Position numbers and translations under genes: made by a program. From the NCBI GenBank assembly GCA_030077755.1, contig JAQJZZ010000014.1, positions 496,001-560,000 of the forward strand: DNA of 64,000 nucleotides, read 5' to 3'. Positions 46,774 through 58,826 of this stretch are shown one piece after another. Positions within the stretch are counted from its first letter, which is position 1. Each line of letters starts with the position of its first letter. The stretch comes from Filosporella fistucella. Its lineage: Eukaryota > Ascomycota > Leotiomycetes > Helotiales. Below the pieces are notes generated by a model, which was not told where the DNA came from, did no database searches, and saw nothing but the letters and a program-made list of their open reading frames with translations.

Positions 46774-47197
46774 GACTTCAATGCTGTCTGTGCTGGGGAT
46801 TCTGCTTCCTATCAGTGTCTAGATAAATGATCTTGCTGTGAACGACCCACCTTGGGGTGCAGTTTTGAGGAAGAAGCAGGCGCACGTTGTGTCGAAAACT
46901 GAAGTTCCAGAATTGCAATCAAGGCGTGCGCAGCTTGTTTCTTATCAGAAATTTTGGAAGGCATTCTGGAGATATTTCTCATCTTTTGATCGCCGAATCA
47001 TTATACCGAACCGGGACTTTCTCCCGCATTCTAGTGCCTAGCTCAGCTTTTCCATAAAATTAGTATCATATACGCTGTTCGTCCCTAGTACTTTACCCCA
47101 GAATTATACAAGTACTGATAATGTTCAAAGAGGTTAGTTCATGCAGTACCGATTTCCGAGCATAGACACAAAGACTCAAGGCTCGCTTAATCCAGCT

Positions 47198-47203
47198 CCG
47201 CGG
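47198..47203. promoter_or_regulatory. CCGCGG site, candidate Zn2Cys6 binding site
   Basis: A palindromic CCGCGG directly followed by the palindrome ggtacgtacc. CGG-based palindromes are typical targets of zinc-cluster dimers; binding here is inference. Confidence 0.3.
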
Positions 47204-47423
47204 TACGTACCCTGTGCGAAAGGCACAAGTACCTTACTCGTTACCTCCAACATTAAGCAAGAATTCAACGCTTTGTTTTGGCAGAGCCAAACCAGCCTCT
47301 ACAACGCAACGTACCGTACCGTACTTGATGTCCTAGATTGCTCTATGAGGCTCTAACGCGCCTTGTTGGCTGCAAAAGTTCTCCCGTAGACCTATACGAG
47401 AAAGAGCACGCTCCAGGTATGTT

Positions 47424-47434
47424 TCCGCGGAATA
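47424..47434. promoter_or_regulatory. tccgcggaata motif, copy 1
   Basis: An identical 11-base copy occurs at 53109-53119 in the other divergent promoter of the cluster; both are followed by an aac or taac. It is a candidate operator for the cluster regulator. Confidence 0.38.
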
Positions 47435-48075
47435 ACTCTCTAGCTGTGCCGCATCCAGCCGTGTCGCTCATGGCACGGACTCACGGCGGTCACGGATAAA
47501 CTCCAACTTGGAATACTGATACTGTACTGTACAGTATGAGCTTGTCGAGCATCCCGACCAGCGGATAAATTGTCCCACAATAAGGCAACCCACAAAAGCT
47601 TTTCTGTAGTGGACACCCGTTCACCCCATTGTTGCTTGCATTGGACGAATTTAATAAGGTACTTACTCGTATTGGTGCTGACCAACTCCGCATTCACCCC
47701 TTTCCCCGCGTTTTCTCCCCCGCATGCTACTAACCACAGTGTTCAATTATTCACTCACTGATGCCAGCTATTCGGGGAAGAAAGAGGCGGCCGAAATGAG
47801 ACAAAATCCTCACCGAAGGTCTAGATCCGCATTGCCTGGAGGTGGCATGGCTGTCGTGCTATCTCTATCCGATATGGGTGGCAGGGCCACTCGTTGGGAG
47901 AGTCCATAAAGCGTTCAAAATTTCCAACTTGTCAGAAACAAAACAGTCCATTTACTCTGGATATTGTTGGATACTCTTCTGCATCAAGTCCTTGCAAAAC
48001 CTTTTTGGGTGAGGATCTCCCTCGGCTATTTGAAATCAAACTCCAACTCGACAACATCATCAACTCTTCCTCACA

Positions 48076-49892
48076 ATGACTTCCCTCGCTACCGACAAAA
48101 TCCCAGCAGTTGCCGACCACAGCGAATTTGGCAATGATGAAAAGGTCTTCAAAGACTCAGATGCTGTGACCGATGCTGCGATCCGAGGCCAAGCCATCAC
48201 AGGCTATGAAGACTTGACGCCATGGGAGACTGTCAAGTTATTCAAGATGGCCACAGCTATCTGCTTTGCTGCTGCATTCAGCGCGGCAACTGATGGCTAT
48301 CAGATTGGGTAAGTTCGTATTGGCCTTTATCCTTGCTGTGCTTGCTCATTTTCTTCTGTAGTATCAACGCTAGTATCATTGCCAACAAAGGCTTCGTGAG
48401 GCAGTTTGGTACTGAAACCAATGCCAATGGCTCTCCTGCCCTCGCCTCGCCTATCCTCAGTGGATGGGCTTCTATCATGTCTGTTGGTCAGATCATTGGC
48501 ATGATAGGGTTATCTTTCTGGACAGCCAGATTCGGCAGGAAGGTTGCCATGTATACCTACTGGCTCATACTCGTGTCTTCCATCATTGCCGAGACGCGTG
48601 CACGTAGCTGGGAGGGCTGGTTGATTGGAAAACTTCTTGCTGGTATAGGTGTTGGCTGCCTGCAATCTACGATCCCCGCGTATATTGCTGAATGTGCTCC
48701 GCCTCGCATCCGGGGTGGTCTGTTAATGCTTTACAGCTTCTGGTGGACCCTTGGCTCCTTCTTCGCTCAGGTAGCCCTGAACAGTCTCAACTCGAATAAC
48801 CCCCAAAACTACCTCAACCCTCTATACTCCCAATGGGCACAGATTGGATTGATGATCATGATTTACATCGTAATCCCGGAGTCCCCTGCGTGGTGCGTCA
48901 CAGCTGGCAAAATGGAGCGTGCGAAGAAATCTTTACTGTATCTCAACCGCGGCTTGGAGAATTACGACGTCGACAAACAGCTTGAGATCATTCAGTTGAA
49001 CGTTGAACATGAACGTGCTCTATCAATCGAGCAGCGAAGAGAAAAGTGGTACAACATCTTCCGTGGCGTTGACGGTCGTCGAACTGTTACTACCTTGTGG
49101 ACCAACCTCAGCCAGCAATTCATCGGTCTATCCCTCTTCGGCACGTTTGGTACCTACTTTTTCCAGCAAGCAGGCCTCAAACAACCTTTCAAGATCAAAG
49201 TCATTACTTCCAGTATCCAGATTGCGACGGTTATTGTTGTTGTTTTTAGTGCTGATAAACTGGGCCGTCGATATATCGCTTGCTGTGCCACAACACTTTC
49301 CTGGCTTGCCTGTGTTGCCATTGGTGTGCTAGGCGTTGTACCCACTACTAACACATCAACCTATATTTTTATCCTCTTTGCCTGCTTGTGGAGTACGTAA
49401 CTTATAAACTCCATTTACTTCTCAACACTCTCCCTAAGATAGTCTGCTGACGATGTACAGATGTTGGGCTCGCCGCTAATGGTGCAACTGGCTGGGGATT
49501 TATCGGTGAAATTTCCTCCCAGCGCCTCCGTCCTTATACTGCCGGATTTGGTGCTGCAGCGACTTGTGTTGTTGGTGTTGTCATGGGTGTTCTTGTTCCG
49601 TACATGACGAATGTAAACAAATGGGGTTGGGGTCTCAAAACTGCCTGGTTCTACGTTGGAATGGGCGCCCCATTCGTTGCTGGCATGTGGTACTTGATTC
49701 CGGAGACAAACGGGTAAGACAAGAGCGCTTTGCATTTGCACCATAACGAAAGAGCTTATGGGCTGACCTTTCTGTAGCCGCTCCAATGCTGAACTGGATG
49801 AGCTTTTCGAACGTGGAATCAAGGCATGGCGATTCCACAAGACAGAGACTGCGACCCAGCGTATCATCAAAGATCGGGAAGATGCCCAGTAA
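48076..49892 (+). CDS. MFS sugar porter (maltose/alpha-glucoside permease type)
   Basis: Model: join(48076..48308,48362..49392,49461..49713,49778..49892), 543 residues, 12 predicted membrane helices. Family signatures: a cytosolic N-tail with DLTPWETVKLFKMATAICFA, DGYQIG spliced to INASIIANKGF, the loop 2-3 motif ARFGRK, AGIGVGCLQSTIPAYIAECA then PPRIRGG, IPESPAWCV, the loop 8-9 motif ADKLGRR, and PETNGR near the last helix. It is a proton-coupled sugar importer of the plasma membrane. The sequence is closest in feel to fungal alpha-glucoside or disaccharide permeases, but it could carry rhamnose, glucuronate or a glycoside. Its location next to glycosidase genes supports uptake of released sugars. 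All four exons stay in frame. Confidence 0.9.
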
Positions 49893-50928
49893 TTGGGGGA
49901 CAACGCGTATTTAATCTCGTTGGTCAATGTTGTCTCAAGGCTATTGACATTTCGGCGAGGGAGCGAACTCTCTTTCCTATTGTTTGACATGTCGTGGGAT
50001 GAGGATGTCAGATTAGCAGCGCAGGGAAGCTTAGCGATTGGTTCTTGATCTAATAATAATGAACCTCGTAAACACTTTCATCTTTGCCGTACAGTAGGGT
50101 GCAAAAACTATCTGCGCCCCGTCACATGTTGCCAAAGGGCACTTACTCGATTAGTGTGCTGAAATCGCCGCTTTGAAACCGCGTTCCTCATGAAGACATC
50201 ATATCTTTCAAGTTATTCAAGATGTCTCGACGTGTATTAAGTTCTCGAATGTGTGCACGAATTGCTGAGCTTAGCTCGATTAATTGGTCGACTTCTCGAA
50301 TACACATAAGCAGGGAGTAAGTGATATTGAAGGCTGGTACACAAAGTTTGGAAAGTTGATTCTTTGCTTACTTTCAAAAGTAACGATACCAGAATTACTA
50401 AATCGAGTAATTGCCGCTTGAAAACTAGGGATGGGGAAAATTTTTGGCGCCCTATTGTATATCCTTTGAACTTCACTATTCCTCTCAACCAAACGTGAAT
50501 TCATTTTCATTTTCTATATTCTATCATAACGTGATTATCATGTCTGCTGATTTTAGGACAATCAAAATATGTGACCAAGAATAGCCTGCGTTATCCCACT
50601 CTAATGCAAATCTGTGGCCGAGTAGTCCCGTCAAGACATTCTAGCTGACCACCGACTACGAGGCCACTGTGTGCGTTGGTCTTATGAACAATAATCGAAA
50701 GATTCATTGATGGCTTTAACAGGTTGAGATGTCCTGCAAAAGAGCGCTGATTTATGAATGTGGATAGCACCACCACCGCACACCGCAAATACTTGAAGGC
50801 ATATTTTTCGTATATCACAGAAATCAACGAATGTTAAAATAGCAAGCAGATGATTACACCCTGAATCAAAGCAAGCTTATTCTAGAGCGGAGCCCCTCGC
50901 AGTTCTCCGAAAAATCCATCAGCACCTC
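49893..50928. other. Intergenic, convergent 3' ends
   Basis: Spacer between the ends of the transporter (plus) and GH1 (minus) genes. AT-rich and without supportable exons. Confidence 0.55.
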
Positions 50929-52499
50929 TTAACATTCTATTGAGCTCGCCCTCCGGTCCTTGAAAGTCTTTTTCAGATATGCTGCGGACTTCTTTGGCGT
51001 TCTCACCAGAGTGTCGTAATCTACATGGAGAATTCCAAACCGAGCACTGTAACCGGCAGACCACTCTGGATTGCTAAAGTTAGCACGAGTACTTGATCTA
51101 AAAGCATCACTAATTTTAACTCACCAAAATTGTCCATCAAGCTCCAGACATAGTAACCTCGGACTGATACCCCGTCTTCGTATATGGCTCTCGAAATTGA
51201 ATCTAGATAGAGTCCAAGGTAGCGACAGCGAAATTCGTCATCTACTGCCTGCTCCAAAGTCATCTTGTCCTCCCCAGGGCATGGGCACCCATTCTCTGTT
51301 ACAACAATTGTTACATTGTAGCGTTTCCATAACCAGTTGAGCAATTTCCGGAAACCGTCCGGGGCAACTCTCAGCCACAACATTCCAGACGCGGGGCCGA
51401 TCTCCTCGCCCTTGCTGTTGTTCGAACCTTCTTCCACATTGCCTGTGATATCATCGTCGGCTGGCGGATCAGGTAGGGCCCGAGCATACTTTGTTGAATA
51501 ATGATTCAGGCCAAAGAAAGCATTCAGAGACACCGATTCACGCAGTAGTCTAAGCTCGTCAGGTGTAAATGTGGGCAAACGTGATCCCAATTGGGCACGC
51601 ATCACAGCAGGATAGTCTTGTCCCAAGTAGATTGGGTCAGCGAACCAGCCAAAATAGAACTCCATCCTGCGCGGTGCGGCAGCCTGGTCTGTTTCGCTAT
51701 CTTTGTCAAAGGGTTCGTACATGTGACCGTTCAGAACAATGGCCGTGATGCCTCCCTGAGTCGGCCGAAATTCGTTCGCGTAGATTTGCGCAACAGACGT
51801 GTGCGAGATGATGATGGTGTGACCAACCCGCCACGGTTCCGTCTTTGTATCAAATCCTGTTTCTCGGTTATGACCAGGAGCGAGTGAGCCACTGTGATGA
51901 CCAAAAACCGAGATAACATAGGGCTCGTTGAATGTGACCCATTCCTTTACACGGTCTCCGAACCTCGAGAAACACACACGAGCGTAGTGTTCGAAGTCTG
52001 CCTTGAACTCAGTCGTGTTGAGAAAAGCACCATATCTGTCGTAGAGAGCTTGAGGTACATCCCAATGATAAAGTGTCACAGAGGGTTTGATATTACGTGC
52101 AAGTAAGTTGTCGATGAGGTTGTTATAGAAAGCAATGCCAGCTTCATTGACTGGGTCATCACGCCCACCCAGCGGAATAATCCGTGACCATGAAATAGAG
52201 AAGCGATAAACGTCAAGATCTAGCGAGGACATCAACTCGACATCTTTTGGCATACGGTTGTAGTGATCACACGAGATGTCAGCGTTTGCGTTGCTGGTGC
52301 GTGACGGAACCAGATGGGAAAAAGTATCCCAGATCGAAGGACCTTTGCCGTCCTGAAAAGCGCCACCCTCGACTTGATATGCCGCTGTAGCAGCACCGTA
52401 AACGAAATCACGAGGAAGTGGTAAACCTTGAACAGTCTTCGATTTCGTTAACTCCCCGTTCAGGGGAATTGCCTCTACAACCTCGCTGCGCTCGAACAT
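50929..52499 (-). CDS. GH1 beta-glycosidase, probably intracellular
   Basis: Model: complement(join(50929..51065,51125..52499)), 503 residues. A TIM-barrel glycoside hydrolase family 1 enzyme (beta-glucosidase/beta-galactosidase type). Features: DFVYGAATAAYQVEGG near residues 31-46, GPSIWDTFSH, FSISWSRI, TLYHWDVPQAL, and the acid/base Glu192 in TFNEP. The nucleophile Glu402 lies in VVTENG, and the last barrel part YYVWSLMDNF is joined across a 59-base intron to EWSAGYSARFGILHVDYDTL. There is no signal peptide, so it probably acts on sugars or glycosides taken up by the neighbouring porter. The last exon supplies the substrate-binding Glu-Trp, so splicing is required. Its start region faces the regulator gene. 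Confidence 0.93.
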
Positions 52500-53284
52500 G
52501 TTGAGAAAAAGTCGAAATATTAACCAGAGTTGAATCGTTTGAAGTCAATGAGAGAAGAAATTGCAGTAGAATACCTATCAAGTTTGAGAAATGAACTTGA
52601 GTCTTATGTGGAGGTAGACTCTGGCGGCTGGTAAAGTAGGATGCCCCATGAGTGATGGCGGAAAAACTACCGTTCACAAACGAGGGACAACAACAGTTGC
52701 TGGACCATCTTTTGTTCCCTCTTTCCCTTTTCTCAAGGCGAGTCAACATCAATTCGGCCCAGCTGTAGACAAAATCCGAAGTTACGGACTCGCCTCGATT
52801 AACTGTTGTAGAATCCAGCTCCAGGAATCTTTCCATGCTGGATGCAGGCATAGGCAGGGTTTGGCCGTGTTGCCCGTATGGGAGAATACCTAGCGATCAA
52901 AAAAGTTTATCCGTCGTTGACTCTTGGCCACGGGAGCTGCACCAGTATTTGACTAACTCAAGCAAGTTATCCAGCCGCACGCTCGATTAAGGCCATCGAA
53001 TCGCTTCGCCACGCCACGCAGCTTTGGACGGTCACATGACCAGTAGTAGTCAAACTAGAAGCAGCCGTATCGCATTGCACGCGCGGTGTTTTACCTACCG
53101 AATTCGTCTCCGCGGAATATAACAGACGGCATGCACCTCGGTGCTTGATTCTGGGGACGACCACAAATCTGGCTGACCACACACAGTACTGCAAATTCCA
53201 TAATTTGCGACGAGCAATATCATATTCTCGATCCAGGCCATGCTTTAGCTCGTAATTCTACCGTTCTCCCCTCCTGAGACGCTG
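52500..53284. promoter_or_regulatory. Divergent promoter: GH1 / Zn2Cys6 regulator
   Basis: 785 bases between two diverging start codons. It includes the shared 11-base motif at 53109-53119. No exon is seen. Confidence 0.6.
53109..53119. promoter_or_regulatory. tccgcggaata motif, copy 2
   Basis: Identical to 47424-47434. It sits about 170 bases upstream of the regulator start and about 610 bases from the GH1 start, so it could serve both or autoregulation. Confidence 0.38.
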
Positions 53285-55535
53285 ATGCCGCGCGACCGCC
53301 CTCTGCAGCGCCTGACGCAGGCCTGTGATTATTGTCGTATCCGAAAGATCAAGGTGAGGAACTCTTTTTACCATGCATCTGGCCCCTTGTTGCATTCGAG
53401 TGCCCATGTTGGAATTCGGTTTTTGGTTCATGGGACCTGAAGTTGCACTGGATATACGTGTTTTCATTAGGCAGGGAGATGCGTATACTTCCTTTTGTTC
53501 AGTTGTTGCTGGCTGGCCGCCTTGTGGCACAAAGATACCTGTTGTGTAGGTATATGGGTCAGATATTGGTCTTGCCTTATCCATACAGAGGTGATATCCA
53601 TGGGCAGACTCCTCACCTCTGATTTGTGGTTCATCCTCATCCATAATGTCTCGACCTTGATGAGATATCATCAACTTACTTGCGCCTTAGTGTGATCTCC
53701 GACGGCCTCGCTGTGCGAATTGCGAAAATAGGTCGTTGACTTGCCAATTCTCGTCCCGGCAGCGTAAAAGGGGACCTCGTCCAGCATCAGACAGTAATAA
53801 GGAAAAAGACTCCAACAGGGGTCCACATCAGGCCCTCTCGACACAACCAACGATTACGCAGCTCTCATCAAGTCATAGCGATGGCCGATACCAGTCTTAC
53901 ACTGTACCAATATCTTCCCAGCTCATCGATGGCAGCCACGCCGCGCAGCATTCGAGCCCTACAAGCAGTGCGACTACCCACGTCAGAGATTCACCGAGCC
54001 AGAGTTCTCTATCATCCCCAAATCTCACTTGGCCCCAGAATCAGCAAGCGTCTCGCTCCGCGCTCTTTGCTGCCATTTATAATGACCTGGAAATGGAGAT
54101 AAACTGTCTAGGGTTGGGCAAAACAATGCCCTCGCTTGCGAGAATTTGCGTAGATCACTTCTTTGACTGCCTTTACCCCCTTATGCCAATTGTGTATCGA
54201 CCGAAGATTGAACTCGGATTATGTCTCCTTCAGCCAGGCATTGAGAGGCGGGAAATAGATCTTGAGGTCTTCACGCTCACAGTGGCGTTGTGCGCGATAG
54301 CCGCTGCAATTGTCCCCAGCACTAACTTCAGTCAAGGCTCCATCGTCGCTGAGAAGTTCTATCACGTTTCAAAGCGTAGTCTAGAGTTGTATCGGCAAAC
54401 CGAACAACCCGCATCGTCCTCAATCTCGATTCGCTACTTTCAATCTGGGTATACTCACTCCGTGGGACAACCGCGAACAACATTTGACGAGTTGGAATCC
54501 GCAATTGAGTTTGCTCTAATCATGCGGCTACACGAGGAGACATCTTATGCTAGCATGGATACTGTGGAAAGCAAGCTATGTCGGCGACTCTTCTGGGTTC
54601 TTTTCACTGGCGACAAATCCGCAGCGATTCTTGGGAAGCATCAGGTTACACTTGGAAAATACCTGCTAGAGAGCGGTGTTACCGTTCGCTATTCAGAAAG
54701 TTTGGAGGGTGAAGAACCTAAAGTATCTCCTGGTTCCTCTGAGTTCGTACCGCAACTCATAACAGGATTCAACCTCAACCAAGACTTGTGGCGTGCAGCA
54801 TATCTAGTACTTCTGGAAATTGAAGCTCTAAGGGACAAATACAGAGATACACAAGAAGGGGATACTCGATCTTGTAAAATGCCCACACCGTCTGAGCTCT
54901 CCCACCTCAGCGACCTCTATGTTGCCTTTGAGACTTCCCTGGAGAATGCTCCAACCTGTCTACGTGCAACACCTACGTTATCATTTTCCCCGGCAGCCTT
55001 CCGCTTTGGCCCGGGCAAGGATGTGCCTCCTCCCCCTCGCGCATTCGCCCTCCAGAGGATCAATCTCCAAGTTTCCTATCAATGCCTACGTCTTGTCATC
55101 GTACAGGCCATGTCAAAAAGCATCAAGCCTTATAATAATGTCTCGTCATTCTTGACCAGCTTTTGCCTAGCGAATTATATGTCGCCAGCCTCGACTTCCA
55201 GTGTAGATCAACCTAGCCCAATTCTGTCACGGGATCTCGAAATCTCAGAACAACCAGCATTCGCCCGCGAGTCCTCAGCGATTCTGCTGCACAAGGTACG
55301 CATCGCGAAAGAAATGTTGTATATCATGCATACGAGTAGTGTGGAAGATCTGAGGTTGAATGGTGAATCGTGCGTTGAGAAGATCCGCCTGGTAGGCGCG
55401 GCAATGTTGGAGATTGTTGATCATCATGGCGACTCGTTGGTGGCTGAAATGGCGTCACGTTTCAAAGAGCTGTATCCGCATATTCTCGCGCACTTGCGGT
55501 CCAAAGCTTCGGATTCATTGATAAGTGATACCTAG
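53285..55535 (+). CDS. Zn2Cys6 transcription factor of the glycoside cluster
   Basis: Model: join(53285..53353,53691..55535), 637 residues. Exon 1 gives MPRDRPLQRLTQACDYCRIR followed by KIK. Exon 2 begins with the third cysteine, CDLRRPRCANCENRSLTC, completing C-x2-C-x6-C-x6-C-x2-C-x6-C. The first intron is 337 bases, far longer than others here, and lies inside the zinc cluster. A basic Arg/Lys linker (SSRQRKRGPRP) and a Ser/Thr-rich region follow. The fungal regulator middle-homology domain contains CVDHFFDCLYPLMPIVYRP, FDELESAIEFALIMRLHEE and LCRRLFWVLFTGDKSAAI. The style recalls the AmyR/MAL-activator group of sugar regulators. It is placed between GH1 and GH78, so it is the likely pathway regulator, by position. 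Confidence 0.86.
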
Positions 55536-56069
55536 GAATGGGAAGCTATAGTGAGCAGAGTCTCAAGAATAATTCGTGCCACGAGATCTAGCGAAGTATG
55601 TGAACGCCAAGCTTGAATTTGACCAGCTCTGCTTGACATGCTTAATACGATACCATTCAGCTAAAAACAGATTGAAGGGTAAAATTTCGAGCTAGTTAAG
55701 TCCAGCATACATTTCTGCTAATAAGTTCAAGAATAACATTAGATACGAAGCTGGACCTCCGAATTCTACCGCAGTGTAATTTATCCGGGCCGCGGGCCAC
55801 TGAGTGGGGCAAAGATCTGAGAGAAATGCCTAGGCGATCACTTCAAATGCCGAATGAGCATCGGCGTCAGATCTTTTACTCCGAGCATCAAGCCTAGACA
55901 CCAAATATCTGGGCTCAAGCTATCCTTTAGACCTTAGACAAACCCACTTTTTGCATAATCTCGAGTATATCCTAACGAGGTATCTCCTCAAAGATTAGAT
56001 TATGGGTGCAAAGCTTCACCTTTGGATATATCGTTCTTTCTGCTCCTAGCGATCGAACTACACACTACA
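55536..56069 (+). promoter_or_regulatory. Promoter region of the GH78 gene
   Basis: 534-base spacer between tandem genes, containing CCGCGG within the larger palindrome-like gggccgcgggcc. No exon is seen. Confidence 0.5.
55790..55795. promoter_or_regulatory. CCGCGG site before the GH78 gene
   Basis: The third promoter region of the cluster with this palindrome, about 275 bases upstream of the GH78 start; flanked by tccgg on the left. Confidence 0.33.
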
Positions 56070-58826
56070 ATGACATTGATTACTGACGTTCAATTCGAAC
56101 ACTATCAAGCATGCAACACACTCGGGGTTCACGAGACCAACCCACGGATTTCTTGGAAATTCTTGAATGCACCATATGGCTTCCAGCAAGCAGGCTATGA
56201 GATAGAAGTGTCTGATCAGGACATCCAGTCGCAACTTATCAATGTCACGTCAGTGAAATGCGTTTCCTCCAGCTCTGTACTGGTCCCATGGCCACTGGAT
56301 CGACCCCTCACATCCCGTCAGAAAAGCTCTGTACGTATAAGGGCATGGGGGAAAGATCACAATGCCACTCAATGGAGTGAACATGTTCACCTTGAGGTGG
56401 GCCTTTTGAGTCGCACTGACTGGCAATGTGACCGCATTGCTGCTCCTTGGGGGCCTGGCACCTTGGAGCCTGATCCTGAGCAGTTGTATAGAAAAGAGTT
56501 TGTGCTCGATGAGCAAGCAGCCCAAGCTCGCCTCTATGTCACCGCTCAAGGGGTGTACGAAGCAGAGCTCAACGGTCAGAGAATTGGTGATCATTTCCTA
56601 TCTCCTGGATGGACTGCCTATGATGGCAGACTTCAGTACCAAACATACGATGTCACTGCTATGCTATCAAATGGTGCCAATTGCCTTGGAATACGTGTTG
56701 CTGAAGGCTGGTTTTCGGGACGCATAGGGTATGCTGGTGGCCATCGCAACATATGGGGACCTCATACCGCCTTAATGGCCCAACTGGAAATCATCTACCC
56801 AAACGGTAACACCAAAAAAATCCTCTCCGATGGCTCTTGGACCGTCCAGAAAGGCCCGATTGTCATGGCTGAGATATACGACGGCGAGAAATATGATGCT
56901 ACTAAAGAAGTTCCAGGCTGGTCCACTCCAAACCCATCGGCCAATTTTGAATCAGACTGGCAGCCAGTGCTATTGCTATGTCCTTTACCGACTACAGTTG
57001 GGCTCACTTCTGGTTTCAGCGAACCTGTCAGGCGAACAGAGACCGTCAAGCCAACGGAAAAGATCACCAGTCCTTCGGGGAAAGTCATCATTGACTTTGG
57101 ACAGAATCTAGTCGGCTATGTCCGGCTGAGAAATATCAAGGGGCCGCGAGGCCACGAACTCACTCTTTCCCACGCAGAAGTTCTCGAAGATGGCGAGCTC
57201 GGGATACGACCCCTGCGCATATGCCAGGCAATGGACAAGTACAAGTTGAAAGGACTTGGGCAGGAAGAGGAGTATGAACCAAGATTTACCTTCCACGGAT
57301 TTCGGTATGTGCAGATCGATGGGTGGGTTAGTGACAATGACCTGCTGGCCTCAATCGAAGCTGTGGTCTGCAATACCGACATGACGAGCGTCGGATCATT
57401 CTCATGTTCCGATCCTCTATTGAACAAGCTTTATTCGAATATTTGTTGGGGAATGAGAGGGAATTTCTTGTCAGTGCCGACAGATTGCCCACAGCGAGAC
57501 GAGAGACTGGGATATTCCGGTGACATAGCACTATTCGCCCCAACGGCAACACTCATCTACGATTGCTTCAACATGCTGAAGAATTGGCTGATTGATGTGG
57601 AGTATGACCAGGGTGTCTTGGGAGGTGTTCCTGCAATGGTCACCCCCAATGCCACGCTTCCAGATCCAGTGTTGTGCAGGAGGAAACCGTGTGCAATCTG
57701 GCACGACGTCACGATACTTTTGCCATGGACACTTTATGAGGAGACGGGAGATGCCAGTATTATTGCACAGCAGTACAAGAGCATGACTACCTGGATGAGC
57801 ATAATACCCAAGAATGACTCAGGCCGCGGCCACCTGTGGGACAATTCTATTTACCAGCTGGGAGTACGTTCTTCTCAAATAATGTCGCCGTAACAAATGT
57901 CAACTAACCTTCACTTCCAGGACTGGCTTGATCCAGCAGCTCCAGCAGATTACCCTCAAAAAAGTATCACCGATGCAAAGATGGTTGCTAATGCCTTTCT
58001 TATCCGTAGCTTAGACCTCATGGTCCAAATCGCCGGTATCTTGGGCCATGTTGACGACAAAGCTACTTTCGAGGCCCAATCCCAAGCCGCTAGGAAGGAA
58101 TTCCAAGATGAGTACATTACTCAGAACGGCCGCCTCGTTTCCGACTCCCAAACCGCATACGCGCTGGCGATTTGCTTCAATCTCCTCACAGCCACACAGA
58201 TTTCACGAGCAGGCATGAGGCTGGTCGAGCTAGTTCGGAAGAACGACTTCAGAATCGGGACCGGTTTTGCCGGCACGCCATATGTGACCGAAGCATTGGC
58301 GCTCACTGGCCATATCCAAGTCGCGTATTCAATGGTCCTGGAGAAGAAATGCCCGTCCTGGCTGTACCCAGTCACGATGGGAGCGACTACCGTTTGGGAA
58401 CGATGGGATAGCATGCTACCAGATGGCTCTATCAATCTTGGTGAGATGGTTTCGTTCAACCACTACGCTTTTGGATCAATTGCCAAGTTCCTATATGAGA
58501 GGATTGCAGGTTTGCAGAGGCTGGAGCCGGGCTGGAAGAGATTCCAGGTTGCGCCTGCTATTGGAGCAGAGTTCACTCGGGCTTCTGCATCGCATGTTCT
58601 TCCTAGCGGAACTATTTCTTGTTCATGGACAACGAGTGAAGTGCGAACTGGACTGAGTACGATAAATCTTAGTGTTTCGGTACCATATGGCACGATCTGT
58701 GAGGTGATCCTCCCTGATGGTGAAGGTGAGAAGAGAGAAAGCGTTGGATCGGGAGATTGGACGTTTGAGACGACATTCAAGAGGGACTATGAGTGGCCTG
58801 TGATGGCTCTAGGTCCCAAATCATAA
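56070..58826 (+). CDS. GH78 alpha-L-rhamnosidase, probably intracellular
   Basis: Model: join(56070..57863,57921..58826), 899 residues, a normal length for the family. The N-terminal beta domain reads HETNPRISWKFLNAPYGFQQ then AGYEIEVSD; a carbohydrate-binding module follows with ARLYVTAQGVYEAELNGQRI and GDHFLSPGWTAYDGRLQYQT. VIDFGQNLVGYVRLR marks the next beta domain. The (alpha/alpha)6 catalytic barrel starts around residue 460 and holds the acidic motif DCPQRDERLGYSGD (472-485); TVWERWDSM and SFNHYAFGS come later, as usual. No signal peptide is visible, so the enzyme is likely cytosolic. It hydrolyses terminal alpha-L-rhamnose from plant glycosides. ATG at 56070 is chosen because the family begins right after it. 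Confidence 0.94.

Larger units (their letters stand above)
46774..48075. promoter_or_regulatory. Divergent promoter: saponin hydrolase / sugar transporter
   Basis: A 1.3 kb spacer between two diverging start codons, well placed for co-regulation. It contains two CCGCGG palindromes (annotated separately), the palindrome actgtacagt near 47526-47535 and the tandem accgtaccgtac near 47310-47325. No exon is seen within it. Confidence 0.6.

Noticed and set aside
56022..56069. Upstream TTG start extending the GH78 protein
   Set aside because: Only a non-ATG codon is available, and the family N-terminus fits the ATG at 56070.
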